DNA of 64,000 nt from Acephala macrosclerotiorum (GCA_014904845.1 MU119267.1:123006-187005), one strand, 5' to 3'. Positions 10,126-24,575 are shown, counted from the first letter of the stretch. Program-made: numbers and translations. The notes: generated by a model not told the origin, from the letters alone.

Positions 10126-10959
10126 CGACCAGCGTTGACGAGGAAGAGCAACAGTCTGGGTTACGAGGATGAGAAGAGTTACAGTGACGCGTCATAAGTC
10201 TGAGCCATTTAAGCGAGAACGCGTAAAAGCGCGCCGCGCGCCTCAACTCTCTCTTTTTTTTTACACACTAAAATGCCATTTCAACGCACTCTTTTAGTCT
10301 CTACAACTGGCAATTAACAGTGGAATTAAGAGTTTACTCTATATTAACGTAATATAATTATTAGTATAAGTATTTAAAAAATTAAAATTAAAAAAATTTA
10401 AATTACTTTAAATTGTTTTCGTAGAATTATTCGTAGTACTTTTTCTTTCGTTTATTTACGCGATAAAAAAAAGTCTTTTTTTAGATTTAATACAAATAAA
10501 TTATATATTAAAATAAACGAACGTAGACTATTTCAATATATTCGATTAAATTTAAAAAATTTATATTTAAATTTTTTAAAAAAAAACTCGATTTTAAATT
10601 TAATTTTATTATTATTAAACGAATTCTCGAGAAATATAATATATATAATTAAAAAACTGAAAAACGATTTTTTTTTATAGAGATTAATATAATTAAAAAA
10701 TTAATTTAATATTTAAAATATAAAAATAAAAATAAAAAAAAAATAAAAAATATATATATAAAATAATAAATATTCGATAAAATAAAAATAAAAAATATAT
10801 TTCGAATAACGAATTAAATTTAAAATAAATCGATAATTTAAATTTATAATTACTATAAAAATATAAAAATTATAATTTAAAAATATTTTTAAAATATTAA
10901 AAAATTTAATTTTTATATTATAAATCGAAATTTTAAATTTAAAAAATATAAATATTCGT

Positions 10960-11144
10960 ATTAATAATACTAAAATATTCGAGTATATCAATATATTATA
11001 TTTAATAATCGTAGTTTTTACGTATTGAATATAAAAATTATTGATTATTTAAAAAATTAAATTTAAAATCGAAAGTATTAATATACTCTCAAATTTTACA
11101 TTAATTCTCTTTAATTAAAACACGTAATAAATACGTGTATATAT
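10960..11144 (+). repeat. direct repeat, left copy (partner near 33570-33757)
   Basis: About 185 bp alignable with 33570-33757 through shared strings such as AATTAAATTTAAAATCGAAAG and TAATAAATACGTGTATATAT versus TAATAAGTACGTATATATAT. Differences are mostly C/T and G/A. It could be the remnant LTR of an older element. Confidence 0.5.
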
Positions 11145-13395
11145 CCCGATACTAATAATTTCTATTTTTGTAATAAAAATCCAATTTATTTCTTAATGTA
11201 ACTTTTTATTCAATCATAGATTTAATAAATAATTTTATAGTTTAAAAGTTTAATATTTATAAAACGATTATAAAAAATCGCTCGTTCAAAAAAAAAAAAT
11301 AGAAAATCTCGTAATTATACTAATTACATTATAAACTTCTTATAAAATCACAATTTTTTCATATAACGTCAATTAAACAATTTTTAAAAAAAAAAATATT
11401 TATTTCAAAACAAAAAATATTTTCCAATTTCAATACTTCGTATTGTATTCATTTTTCTCTCTATATATATATTTCAATTTTTACTTTAATCAATTTTTTT
11501 TTTTCGTAAAATTAATATAGAATTTAATTCAATAATATTTCAATCGTAATAAAAAAAGTATTACAAATTGTATCGTTTCAATTTTCAATTACTCGTATAT
11601 TTATAGAAAAATCAAAGAAATATTAATTAATACACAAATCGATAATCGAAATTAAAAAAATAATTAAATTAATAATTCAATTATTTCATATTCGAATTAT
11701 GAAATTTTTTTTTATTTATATTATATTCTAAAAAATCGTATTTTGTACAATTAATAAATTTCTATTCGTAGTATTAATCGCGTCGTATAATTGTCAAAAA
11801 TATTAATAATTCGACGCGTTCTAAATACGATCGAATTTTTACAATATAATATTTTAATCAATTTAAAATTTAATTAATAAAATCGAAATTTACTAAAACG
11901 TAAAAAAATTCTAAAATTGATTTACTATAATAAAAAAATTATATTTAACGTTATTATTAATAAAATTGAAAAATTAATAATAAAATAAATAAATCAAATA
12001 ATAAAATTATAAAATCGATAATCGAGTATTTTAATTTGCAATTCACGTGATTAATCAATAATAACTAATTATATTTCTGTATTTTCAAAAGTTTAATTCG
12101 AAATAGATTAATTCGCTCGACTCAAAAAAATAAAATTTTATTTTTATTTTAAACTTTATTTCTTTTTATTTATTTTTCTATTTTAATCGTAAAATTATTT
12201 GTATTAATAAACGTCTATAAAATTTTATTTAAATTGAATTTCATTATAGCGTTTATCGAATTATCGTTTTTATATATTTATTGTACTTTTTACAATTTTC
12301 TACGTTCGTATAATTATTTCAAAATTATAATATCGATTATAAAACGTTTTTTACTCGTTATTTTTAGTTTTATTAAACAATTATATAAAAAATACGAATT
12401 CGTATAAATAATAATAAAAATATTAAATAAATCGAATTATTTTGTAATTATATTAATAATAAAAATTATTACAATTACTATATTTATTCTATTGACCATT
12501 TTATAAATCTCAAACGCTAAAACGTTTTTAGTAATTCTTTTGTACTTTATAAAATTTCAATATATCAAATTATTTTTTATTTTAAAATCGTTTTTCGTTC
12601 GAGTTTTATTAATAATTATAATTACGTATTCAATCTACGAACTCAAATCGATATTATTAGCGTATAAATCGTCTACGAATACGAATATTTTAATTGTTTT
12701 TAAATCGATCGAAATATAATAAATATTACACGATAAATTATTTTATTATTATTTCAATTTTTTATTCAAAATTACTACGTTTTTTTTCATTGAAATTTGA
12801 TATTATATAGTAATTAACAAATCAAAAATAATTTCTAATTAATAAATAAACGCAATATACATTTCGCGAGTTTATTACTTTTAATATTAATCAAAATAAT
12901 TTATAGTTTTTAAATTAACAAATTCGATCTTTTTATTTTAATTTTTTTATTTAAATTATATTTTATTTTCGTTTTATAATTATATAATTTTATTGTTAAA
13001 TATTAATTAATTTGTAAATATTAAATTTTTTTTGTTTTTTATTTATAATTTAATCTTTTTCAATTTCTTTTTTTTTAAGTCTACAAATTGCAATATTAAT
13101 AATTTTAATATATTGTTTATTTATATATTAATAATTTCGAATATTTTTTTAATTTTTTTAATTAAAAAACAAAAATTATATATCGAAAATTTTATTTTTA
13201 ATTCGAAAATATAATATTTATAATATATAATAAATCAATAAATACTTATTTTTATGAGTTTATATAATAATTTTTTTAAAATAAAAATATATTATTTTTT
13301 TTAATAAATTAAAAAAAATTATTTATTAAATTAAAATTTGTAATTACGTATATATTTATATAACGTTTTATAATTATATTACAAAATTGTAATTT

Positions 13396-13620
13396 TAAAT
13401 TAAAATTAAAATTGTAATTTTAAATTAAAATTAAAATTAAAATTAAAATTAAAATTAAAATTAAAATTAAAATTAAAATTAAAATTAAAATTAAAATTAA
13501 AATTAAAATTAAAATTNNNNNNNNNNAAATTAAAATTAAAATTAAAATTAAAATTAAAATTAAAATTAAAATTAAAATTAAAATTAAAATTAAAATTAAA
13601 ATTAAAATTAAAATTAAAAT
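13396..13620. repeat. (AAAATT)n hexanucleotide tandem array with assembly gap
   Basis: A long, nearly perfect array of the hexamer AAAATT, interrupted by ten N at 13517-13526. The gap shows that the true array length is unresolved. The left edge has an extra TTGTAATTTTAAATT variant. Confidence 0.9.
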
Positions 13621-16600
13621 TGTTTTTTAATTTATTTATTAAATAATAAAAAATTTTATAAAAATAAATTTTTTTAATTTATTATTAAAAATTTAAATTA
13701 CAATTTTCGTTTTTTCATATAATTCGTTCGTTATTTTGTTTTTGATTTCGTATATTAATTTAAACTTAAAAATCGAAATATTTTTATACGTAATTGAATC
13801 GTATTATATAAATTCAAATACGTTTTTTATAAACAATTTATTTTATTTTTTTTATTATAAAATTTCCAAAAAATTTTCAAATATAATAATAATTTTTTTT
13901 TTTCGTAATTTGATTACGAATTTTATATTCGTTTTTTTTTTACTCGTTATATAAATTATATTGATTGTAATTTCTTTTTTTATATAATATTAATTGAAAT
14001 TTTTATTATTCGTAAAATCGTCGTTATTATCGTTAATATTCGTAAAATTAAAATATTTTTATTTGAAATAAATTATAAATTTAAATTTATTTTTTACACT
14101 TTTTAATCGTTTACAATATTTAAATTAATTTTCAATTAAAATTAAATAATTACTATTGTTATTTTTTTTGATTTTTGTTTTTTTATATTGTATTTACCGT
14201 TTTTAATCTCTCGTTTTTTTACGTAATTCTCATAGATTATTTTTTTATCGATTTTTTAATTTGTGATTTTCGAAAATAAAATTTAATTACAATTGATTTA
14301 AAATTTATCGATTTGTAAAATAATTGTATAATACACTTTTTATTTGTAATTATTAGTAATTTGTATAATCTTTTCTATTTTTTGTACTTTCTAAAAACTC
14401 GAATTTTGAAATTAATTAATAAATCTAAAATTATTAAAATATTAAAATCGTTTTTTATTATTAACGCGTTATTAATTTATTGTTTAATTTGTATACAATG
14501 AAATTCGTTTATTGTTTTACGAATCGCGTTTACTCTTTTTATTATTATTAACGTAAAAATATTTATATTAAAATTTTTAAAATATATTTCAAATATTAAT
14601 AAAATTAATACGAGTTCGTTCGATTTTATTAAATCGTTGTAAATTTTTATTACTATTTATAGTATTTACTTCTTCGTAATATATTTTACTATTTTTTTTA
14701 ATATAATCGTATAAACTCATCGTAATAAAATATAGTATCGTTTAATTTTTTTAATAAAATTATATATTTTTATTAAAACTTTTTTCATTGTTATTATTAC
14801 AATTTTTATTTATTATTTAAATTCTACGAACGTAAAATTCTTTTTAATATTATAAATTAAAATTTTTAACGATTTTAAATACGTATTAATTTAATACTTT
14901 TTAATTACATTTTATACAAATTGCGTAAACATTTCTATAACAAATCGTACATTTTAAAATCTTATAATAAAATCTACAAATTGTAAAATCGTATTACTAT
15001 TTAAATATATAATATTAACAATTATCGAGTAATTAAACTTATAATCGTTTATTAAAAAAAATTTAAATCGTTTTAACGATTTCGCGTTTATTTAATAATA
15101 ATAATAAAACTTATTAATTTGTTTCAATTATTAAAATATAAAATTTTTATATTTAATTTTATTAAAAATATTTGTAAATCGTTATACTAATAAATATTCA
15201 AATTTTTTATATACGCATTATAAATTTGTATTTATTAAATAGTACTAAACAAAAACTTTTTTTAATTCTATTAATAAAATCTATAAATATTTTTATTTGC
15301 GTATAATTAATACAATTATATTATTATTATATTTTTTTATGCGATTTTTTATATTATTAAATCTAATTTTAAATTTATTTATATTTTTTAAAAATAATAA
15401 AAATAGTATATTATAAAATACGACGTAAAAAATAACGTTTTTAATAAAAATATAAACTTTAATTATATTCTCGATTTTTATATTATTTACTTTAAATTGA
15501 ATTTTTTTTTTACAATTCAAAATATTAAATTTAATTCGTAGATCGATTTTTTATAGAATTATAAATTAATCGTATTTTACAATTAATACAATAATTGTAT
15601 TTGTATTTAATAAAATACTTTAAAATCTTTTTATAGTATATTTATTTATAAATTGAAAAATCTTTTTTTAATTTAAATTTTTTTCAATTAAATAAAATAC
15701 GTCGTTTTTAATTAATAAATATTGCACTTTTTAATTATTTAATTTCGCGATTAATTTCTTAATATTAACGTATTTTACAACAAAAAAATTAATTTTTACG
15801 AGCTTTTTATCACTTTTATTTTATTTCTCGAAATTAAATTTTTTTATATTTAAAACAAAAATATTAAAAATATTTATTTTATTTTCACTTTCGAATTTTT
15901 TTATTTTTTCTTCGTAAACTAAAAAAATCTAATAATCTATTATAAAAATGTATTTCTTATAATAAAAATAGATTTTATTTTTAAATTTCTCGTATACTCG
16001 TTATTTTTTTTTTTAAAAAGTATTTCGTAAACTAATAATTTATTTTTTTACAAATATAATACTTTTTTTTTTTCGAATAATTATTTTAATTGTATTTATC
16101 GTATTTTTAATTCTTATAATCGTAATTATATTTGTTTTAATCGTATTCGTTATTGCAATTTCTATTTATTTTATATTTATCGTATTTATAATCGATAAAA
16201 TAAATACTAAAATTTAATTACTTTATATTTCGTTTCTTTTCAATTAATTAAATAATATAATGCAATTAGTATTAAACTTTTTTTAACGTATCTCTAAAAT
16301 CTGTAAAATATATATAATATTTTTTAATATCGTTACAAACTCGTAAAATACAATTTCTCATATTATTATTTTTACGATTTTTCTTCGATTGTTTTTCTCG
16401 AATTTACTATAGTTTATCAAACAACAATTCGAAATTCTCGATTAATTTCTTTATAAAATTCTTTCTAACGATATCTCGTAAAATAATTTTTTTTTATTTC
16501 TTTTAATATATTATTAAAATATATAAAATCTCGAATTTAATTTTTATATATTTAATAATTTTTTCAAACGAATAATTATTATTAAAAATATTATTCAAAT

Positions 16601-16737
16601 AAAAACTTCGTATTTGTTTTTTCAATATAATCAAAAACGCTTTTCTATATATATTCGACGTAATATTTATATTATTGTAATAAACTTGAAATAATTTCAA
16701 TTTCTCGTTAAAAAAATCGTAAATTACTTTTTTATAT

Positions 16738-16995
16738 TGTGGTGGGGTTATATGCTCTCCCTTCAAAATCCTTGTAAATAGCTAGTTTCGAGGGCAGTGC
16801 TGGTCACGTGTCTTCTAGTACATAAGGAGCTTTCGCTCACTATAGACTAATCAACAACCCTTTCTACTTCTACTCTGACTGATTGATTGATTGATTTACG
16901 GATTACGGATTACTTCGGATGAGTCTAGCCCACTGGCTAAGACGAACTGACCTACGGTTGGGCCTTTTTGCTTTGTGCTCCATTGCCCTTCTACA
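16738..16995 (+). repeat. 5' LTR of copy A
   Basis: 258 bp, TG...CA ends, GC content near normal. It contains a (GATT)n and ACGGATT-repeat stretch and CACGTG. Closely matched by 31560-31817 and, in mutated form, by 60157-60415. Confidence 0.9.
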
Positions 16996-17541
16996 TTGGT
17001 AAAGCGACGCCGGGAAGTGAGTTGTCCCAGTGGACCTCGCTAAGAACTGTTTATGTGCGATTTGTGTATTCTGTCCTTTATTGCTGTTAAGGGGAAACCC
17101 AAACTACTGGAAATCGAAGGCTGAAAGTCAGCTGACGAGGACCCCTTGTTTTGGTTGCATTGTCCGAGATTAAATGATTTGATTGATTTATGAGAATTAC
17201 GTATTGAATTGCTCGAGATGGCTGGCATTAAAGCGAATATAAAAAAGAAAAAGAGAAACTCGCGGCGATTATTTACGGCAATTGGCTCTATTCCCAGCGG
17301 AAATTGAAATATAAGGGAGAAAGTTTTAGTGCGAAGGAGAAAAGAGATTATGGCGTTGAAAAGCGAAATTGTTTCATTGTTCTATGTCTTAGTTTTAACT
17401 CTTTTGGGAGTCGCAATTCGCGGATCGCTCGTAATCGCTTCCAAGTTGGAATAGTAAAGTTAGAATAAGTCTCGGATTTCAGAAAACAACACGGAAAGGA
17501 TTGAGACAGGAGACTTCAACCGAGAAAAACCGGTTAAGAAA

Positions 17542-19700
17542 GTGCTTGTTTGGAGAATACATTTTATTAGGACGAACAAGCGAGCGAAGTTTCGAGTAAG
17601 AACTGGAATAAAAGGGATTTTACGAGAAGACGATATAAATAGAAACCAATTCTCAAAACGAATCTCACTTAAAGACAACAGTTTGAAAACTCGTATTTTT
17701 AGATTACTAAACCAATTCTCAATTCAAAGACTAAAATCAACAAATTATTCGCGCCAAAGTTCACTCTCCTCGGCAGGAAACATTCTTACTTTAGCCACGC
17801 TATCGACCTCTTCTAAAAAATCTTCTACGGATAGCGAAAACAATCTTTTAAAAATGCAAAACTTTGAGAAGTACGTGCTCGTACCAGGGCTACAAATGCC
17901 TTTTTTTGAAGCCCTTGGAGTACTTTGGTTCAAGGGAGACAATATTACAGTTTTTTTAGAACAATACGATGACATGTGCGAAGACTATAGAATTACCCCA
18001 GAAACCAAAAGAATACGATTTTTGCGATATATTAACTCGATTTACAAGGAGTAAATCCGGTCTATATCAAAGTATAATATCGAAAATTATTTGGAAAAAG
18101 AGTTTTACGACACTCTAAAGAAGAAATTTCGCGAATACGATTAAAAGTATTATTGAGTGAGTATGGAGTTTCTATATAGGATTATCGATCAATTCACGAG
18201 AAGTCTTTTGGCGATAAAAACGTACGTGGATTTATTCGATCGAGTATTTAAAGAATTGATCAAACGAAATAAACTGGACAAACAATATCAAAAACGCGAA
18301 TTTATAAAGGGATTTTCGATGTATGTTAAGAAACGGATTTTCAAAGAAATCGATTATGAGTCGATAGAGATATTCACTTATAATTACGATAAGATGTACG
18401 AGAAAGCGATTGTCGCATATAAGTATGAGAAGAAGAAGCGGCGATATAACGAAATTAATGATTTAGAATACTCGAAAGTTCGATAAGAATATTTGGATAC
18501 TGTAATGCAAAAAATGATTTTAAATGCAATTAATAATTTGCTACTTCTTGTTCTACTCGAGCTACTCATAAAAGAGATTCAGCGAAGGATGTACGCAACC
18601 GCTGAGAAAACCCATATCGAATTTCAATCTTCGATTCCACGTACTATCTAAATCCAAAGAACTCGACAAATATTCGTATCAAAACTCTCAACTCAAATGG
18701 ACAATCTCGTCAAAGAACTAGAAAAACTTTTTCTTTTTTCCGTGTTATTCAACGATTTGAAAACCGCTTTAAACGCTAATACTACGAAGATGTCTCAAAA
18801 ATTGAACAGTGTTATAATCTCTATAAACTAGAATCAGAACCAGTTTGCTTTTTCACGAGAATATGAACGAGGAGAGAACTTTAACCGAGGACGAGGAGAA
18901 TATAGTAACATAAGAAAAAGCGGATATAGAACTTCATATAATTCAATATCGACTGGGCCCTCGCAAGGCATACCGCCGACCGTTCAAAGGAATGCAATAG
19001 AGACCAACGCTGCATACAACGATCAATAGAGCGAGCGATACTACTTCGAGTATTTCGAGCGAACAAAGAACGAAAAAGTCGATTCTTTCGTTGATCACTT
19101 TTTCGTGGACCGCTGTCTATTTATAGATAAGCTAATCAATCGTAGATATTGCCATCGAAAGAACGATCAATGGTATTATAGTTCTTAGAGCCGTGACCGA
19201 CCTTCGCGATCGTTTACGCTTAAAAACAATCGACGCTAGTATAATTAGATTATAGAACAAGTAGTTAGAAGACTTTTTGACTACGATCTCGACAAACGCT
19301 CTAAGAATGCACAGAGAATCCAGGAATCTGTTCAATTTACTGCTCAAAAAAAGAGTAAAACTAGTACTAATAAAGAAATCTTGAGAGGATTGAACTTATC
19401 GTCGCACACTTTCAACGGCAATAATATCAACGTTCAAAGCTTTAATAGAGCGATTATTGATGAGTTCTACGAAAAATTGTCAGTAAATACAATAATAGCA
19501 AACACGGTAATAACGAGCAAATCGAAGAGCAAAATTTAAAGCGCACGAGAAAACCTTCGACGAAAAACAAAAGTAGAAAAAAAGTACTTAAAAGTCGAAT
19601 CGCAACGACAAATTTTACAAAGCGCTCAGAACGAAGAACGAGAGGAAATGGACGTGGATCAATCGAAAGATAAAACTTTGAGATAATAGTCCGGCGCTAG
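17542..19700 (+). pseudogene. gag region of copy A, broken
   Basis: The first open segment (17542-18054) ends in a Gag-like block (PGLQMPFFEALGVLWFKGDN, then FLEQYDDMCEDYRITPETKR), typical of the capsid region of fungal Gypsy elements. It is cut by TAA at 18052-18054. The aligned codon in copy B (near 61500) is CAA, so the stop is a C->T change. Capsid-like sequence resumes at 18157-18486 (LFDRVFKELIKRNKLDKQYQ). Further downstream the frame is broken repeatedly up to the protease. No intact zinc knuckle was found. The element cannot make a full Gag as it stands. Confidence 0.7.
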
Positions 19701-19998
19701 AAGTGATGATTCTATTGACGAAACTTTACCACGAAGATTTTCTAAGAGTACAGTATTGCTCCCAAGAATCCAAAAAGGAATAAAAATGATTATTGATACC
19801 TTGAAAACATCGAACCCTGCTACAGTGATTACTAATCAATGGCGAAAAAACAACGCTCACTATTTGACTTTAATAAATATTGAGACCGCTGTAGTAAAAG
19901 AAATGCTAGGAGTCGTTAATTCTATGAAACAGTTTTTTTAGAATTTCTACAGAATATTTGAAGGGACGAGTCAGTCTACTTCTATTACTAGAAATCCT

Positions 19999-20400
19999 GT
20001 GATACTCGAAATTAATCTCGTGGAAATCGATTTCTCGTCACTGATTAAAAAAAAGCACATTGTTATTGCTCTTAAACTACATTTCAACTTGTCTGAACCA
20101 ATTGATTCGAGCGGAGAATGCGAAATGCTGGATACTGGAGCGGAGTACTACATTGCTCTCACGCACATAATTCGAGATCTCGGTAGTACTATTACAAACG
20201 TCGAAAATTTCCAACTGTTTACTATTACTGGACAGAACTTCGAATTCGCCGAAGTAGCGGTCATGAAAATAGAGATTGAGCACGGAGTCGAATGTAAAAT
20301 CTCTTTTTTCTTTGTAAACAATGCAAAGAAGATCCTTTTAAAACAACTATTCGTCGCTGCAATAAAAATGCAAATTGAATACAGAAATGATAGTTCGTAG
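19999..20400 (+). pseudogene. retroviral-type aspartic protease domain of copy A
   Basis: 133-codon open segment with the aspartic protease motif LDTGAEYY (about residues 45-52) and a flap-like region followed by hydrophobic strands (VECKISFFFV). The active-site aspartate is kept, but the segment is isolated by stops from gag and RT, so it is a remnant of the polyprotein. The adjacent frames before 19999 and after 20400 carry related but interrupted sequence. Confidence 0.7.
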
Positions 20401-20929
20401 GATGGCGTATTTCGAAACTCCAAAGATTCCAATTTTATTTGCACGATCATGATTGTTTCTTCCTTGAAAATCTACTTGCGTCAAGCCACTAGAAATCGCC
20501 ATGTCCGTATATATTCTCGGGTCGAAAAAGCATCGAAAAAAGAATACAACGCGGGAAACTAAGTACTGGTATTGTTGGAGAATAGTACAGCGCCAAAGCT
20601 CGCGAACGATTTTTATACTCTAACGAATTTCTTTCTATTTTTGATTTTTTATTAAACACTTTTAATATCATTTTATGTAGGACAAGTACGATTGAAACAG
20701 GCGCTATTAGTTCAGAGAGAGACACAAATGAAACAATACAAGAAGCGAGATTATTTTTTTCGATTTTCTATAAAACGTTTTTTTTTTTTGATAGAAAGAA
20801 AGTAAACGAGATTTTAAATAAAAAAGTTTCTAATGAGAAAGCGAAAAAATATTTTTCTGCAATAGTATTACTATTTCCAGACGTGGACGTTATAAAAGAA
20901 TATCTGAAAAACGGTACAAAGCGCTAGTC

Positions 20930-22770
20930 ACTTTACTCCACTAAAGAAGAACGAAGTCGAAGGATTTTCGAGTATAAAAACGAGAAAAAAACTCGAATAG
21001 AGAGAATAGTCTTATCACTGGACAATCCCAACCTGGAACTATTCAATATAGACGTTAACACGGCATATAAACCCAAGTCCAGAAAAGTACGACTTGTCGA
21101 CTTAACCGACGGAACTAAGGAGACTTCTAGAAAACGGAAAAACTGGTTCGAACGATTCAAAGCGCGAGAAACACTTCAAAAATACACTGGGAAGTATGCA
21201 AAATACTTGTTGTCACAAATTGCTTCGATACTAAAAGGATCACGACTTACTTCTAAGCGATTAACATTTCTACTTGTCGAGAACTGGCTATAAGAATCTG
21301 AAAAAGAAATATTCGATGAAATGATATTCAATCGTGAAAAGGTAATAGCATTTGACTGGAAAGAGATTTTTAAGACCTATGAAAATGTCAGTTTGCTTAT
21401 TCGCATCAAAACAATTCAATACACGGCGTAGTAAGAAAAGAGTTTCTATTGTTTCAAGGTCTTATTCTCGGTTGTAGCAAAGATGTTTCAAGAACGACTC
21501 GATCGCAAAGTGCTCGAAAAGAGCGATAGCCCTTATCGGAACCTATAGTTTCTGGTCGCGAAAAAGGTCGCTAGGATTTACCGATTGATCAACGCGACTA
21601 TAAAAATGAACTCGATTACTTTGAGAGACGTCAATATATTTCCTTCCGTAAATGAATTTTCTAAAGAGTTTGCCGAATACTTTTACGTTTCCTTGATAGA
21701 TTTCTTTTCTGGATACGATCAGCTCACACTAGACGTTCGAAGTAGAAACATGACTACTTTTATGACCCCATTAAAACTTCTGCGGATGATAACATCGTCT
21801 CAAAGAGCAATTAATTCTGTAACTCAATTCGTTCGAATTATCATAACAATTCTAGAAAACGTGTTTCCCAGAGTCGCGATACCATTCCTGGATGACGTAA
21901 GAGTCAAAAGACTTTATACGAACTACGACAATGAGCTAGCATTTCCAGAGATTCGCCGATTCGTCTTTGAACACATTCAAAACTTGAATAGAACGCTAGA
22001 TCAAATTGAAAGAGTTTAAATTTGTATAGAGTCCAAATTACAATTCTATTAGAACGGAATAATTATTGTTGATTTTGTCTGCAGTTTTGAAAAGCGTTTC
22101 TTTGAAAGTGTAAAGATTATTAAGATTTTAAAATGGACTAAATGTGATAATATCTTTGAAGTCAAAGCTTTTATTGGAATTTGTATTTATTATAAAATAT
22201 GGATTCAATATTTTGATATTATCATTGAGTCGTTATATCGACTGACTAAAAAAAACGAATTTTTCGAATGGAGAAAAGAGTAGAAAACCGCTATAGTATT
22301 TTTACAAAATAAACTTACGACGGTTTCGATACTTTGCAAAATCCATTACGATCCTGCAAATGGATAAGAAATGATCATTCTAGGTATCGATATTAGTCAA
22401 TAAAAATATGGAGAAATACTCGGTCAATATGACGACAAAGAACGGAAACGAGTAACTCGATACGAGTCAAGACTCTAAAATGCTGCTAAGCGAAACTATA
22501 ATGCGACAAAAAAAAAGTGTCGAAAAATCTTAAAGTGCCTTCGCAAATTACGATTTTGATTATATAGCGTTCACTTCATCCTTGAGACGAACGCCAATAC
22601 GCTTGTCGTTCAATTGAATCGAGTAGCAATAGATTTTCCTAGCGCTCTGATTACCCGCTGACTCGCTTGAATACGATTGTTCGACTTCGAAGTCAAGCAT
22701 GTTAGAGGAAGCACTCACACTACTACAGACGAATTATTCAGAAGATCGCGAATGGAGGACGACAATTCAG
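20930..22770 (+). pseudogene. reverse transcriptase and RNase H region of copy A, broken
   Basis: The best segment, 21585-22019, carries RT motifs: LIDFFSGYDQLTLDV (first catalytic Asp) and PFLDDV (the YxDD-type box with F for Y). Further on, interrupted frames give a tether/RNase H-like region: a start resembling the RNase H strand (ILGIDISQ, 22378-22402), then ETNANTLVVQLNR and a downstream FDFEVKHVRGSTHTTTDE segment that is diagnostic of Gypsy RNase H ends. Several in-frame stops and shifts make it non-functional. Confidence 0.75.
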
Positions 22771-23123
22771 AGGAAGAAACAGATATCGATAAGTTTATTG
22801 CAATCGAGCTTGATTGCGTTGAAATAGCTCCAATCTCGACCAGAGAACGCAAAACTAATCGAAAGGTTAAAAGTAGACCGTTTGTAATTGAAAGTAGATA
22901 CGTGAAACGGGGATGTTTACTTGAATTGTTAGGTCAAGTTTGGGGGAATTCCTCCAAACCCGGTATTTTTGACTTTCAATCTCCGACATCGGTCGCATTT
23001 TCCGCATGCGCCGCATCAATCGCTCCCCCTAAGATCAATAAACTACTGGACAATAACAACAACAACAATACTATCTTTTTTTTTGATAACAATTATTCGA
23101 ACTATTCTCAAAATATTGCTTAG
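22771..23123 (+). pseudogene. RNase H-integrase linker of copy A
   Basis: Open reading through an acidic segment (EEETDIDKFIAIELDCVEIA) into a noticeably more GC-rich patch (about 22900-23060). It then reaches an Asn run and an aromatic/Asp-poor tail leading to the integrase zinc-binding region. It is a spacer between polyprotein domains with no enzymatic motif. The patch has escaped much of the mutation seen on both sides. Confidence 0.45.
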
Positions 23124-24575
23124 TATTTGACAACTCTAAAACGACCAAAATAGTTTTCGAGAGTAGAATTCCGCAAATTAATCCGAGAATCCGTCGATTA
23201 CAGCGTTCGAGACAAGATACTATAGAAGAATACTACTAAGTCCTACTCACCTCGACTTGTTCTAGACGACTTAAAACAGCGTATAACAATCATGATTGAA
23301 TTACATGATAAGTCCGGACATGCTGGAAAGGAAAGTACTTACTATCGAGTGATTAATCGATACTACTGAGAGAAGTACTACGAAAACGTTCGGGATTTTG
23401 TAGTAAACTGCAGCGACTATTAGCACAAAAGCAAGAAGAGACACAAGAAAACTCTGTACCCCCAGAGAATAGTTCTATTATTCTATTGCATTGAAATAGA
23501 TATAGTTAAACTCTCGCAATATGAAATGTTCGACAGTCTGATTGTAGTACGAGATGACTTTTCCGGTTGAATTGAGATTAAACCAATGAAAAATTCGACT
23601 TCTAAAAAGATTGCTAAGTTTATTTACAATAATATTATTTGTAGACACGACGTTTTCGATTACATAAAATTGAACGAAGGACTCGAATTCAAAGGAACTG
23701 TTATCAAAGAATTGAACAGGTTCGAAATCAAACGAATTACTATTTCCGTATACAATTCGAAAACAAACGAAATAATTGAACGAGAATATTAGTTTATTAT
23801 TGTCGTATTGATTGCTTTGACGAAAAGAGGCAAAAAAAATTGATTGGAATATTTACCAATTGTTCTTTTTGCGGATCGAACGATTATTTATAGATTAATT
23901 GAATGTACGCTATTTTATATGATTTATGGCAAAGAAATTGTTTTATTTGTTGAGACTCGATTTTCTACTTGGAGAACTCTCGACTGGGACGAAGTATATA
24001 ATTGAGTAGAGTTTTTTGAGTTGAGAATTAAATAGATTGAAATGCGAAACGAAAATATGAAAAAATCGAGACTAAAGAAAGAACGCAGTCGCAAGCAAGG
24101 CCAAGTATACTTCGACGTTTATTACCAAATACGAAAAGAATTAATTCGAGAAAAGAATTTCGTTTTAGTATATAATATTAAACTTATTGATTAGAACATG
24201 TTTAAGAATATTAAGTTGCTGTACAAGTAACTGGGTCCATATCGAGTTCGTTAAGCAAATCAGTTGAAGAAGAACTATTTGCTCGAAGAAGTAGACGGGA
24301 CGGCAATTCGAAGATTATATATTGAAAATCGCTTAAAAAAATTCGTTAAAAAAGATAAATACTAGGATTCCTTGGATAATAGTGAAAACGAGAATATTGT
24401 TGAATTCGTTGATTTTAACGATGATAAGAATGCAAATGTAAAAAAGAAAGCGATTAGAGAATTTCGTAATAGACAAAGTACTCAAAAAATTGAAAAAGGA
24501 ATTAAAATTGTAATTCGTGTTTTTGAACTCAGTGAGATTGAAAGAGACAAATATATACGATTCTCTGAAAATTGA
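23124..24575 (+). pseudogene. integrase region of copy A, broken
   Basis: Conceptual reading shows the H-H-C-C zinc-binding area (ELHDKSGHAGKESTYYRV, then VNCSDY), core pieces (VVRDDFSG; FKGTVIKELNRFEIKRITIS; FADRTIIYR) and the C-terminal Gypsy module (LGPYRVR, then NYLLEEVDGTAIRRLY and NRLKKF). The end of the pol frame is at 24575 after an acidic tail. Many TAG/TGA/TAA codons interrupt it, so no integrase can be made. The order confirms Ty3/Gypsy (integrase after RT) rather than Copia. Confidence 0.75.

Larger units (their letters stand above)
10250..16737. repeat. AT-rich, RIP-like mutated repeat block (left arm)
   Basis: A sharp composition change near 10250 leads into 6.5 kb of almost pure A+T. 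No supported gene: the open frames here are low-complexity Ile/Phe/Asn/Lys strings. Most remaining C and G sit in CpG, as if non-CpG cytosines had been converted to T on both strands. It is probably very old mutated transposon sequence interrupted by the Gypsy insertion at 16738 and continuing after 31817. Confidence 0.8.

Noticed and set aside
10713..15520. Long open frames in the AT-rich block as membrane-protein genes
   Set aside because: Hydrophobicity is a by-product of A+T codons (Ile, Phe, Asn, Lys, Tyr); no motif or codon structure supports coding.
10250..16737. AT-rich block as a mitochondrial DNA insertion or centromere
   Set aside because: No mitochondrial gene fragments are seen. 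The CpG-retaining decay and nested element structure fit mutated transposons; a centromere cannot be told from sequence alone.
16997..17014. Assigning the primer-binding site to a specific tRNA
   Set aside because: TGG follows the LTR at the right place, but the next bases did not match a tRNA 3' end I could name.
19132..19347. Antisense frame shared by copies A and B (19132-19347 and 62487-62690) as a conserved gene
   Set aside because: Both are the reverse strand of the same gag-pol region; conservation follows from the element, not from an antisense protein.
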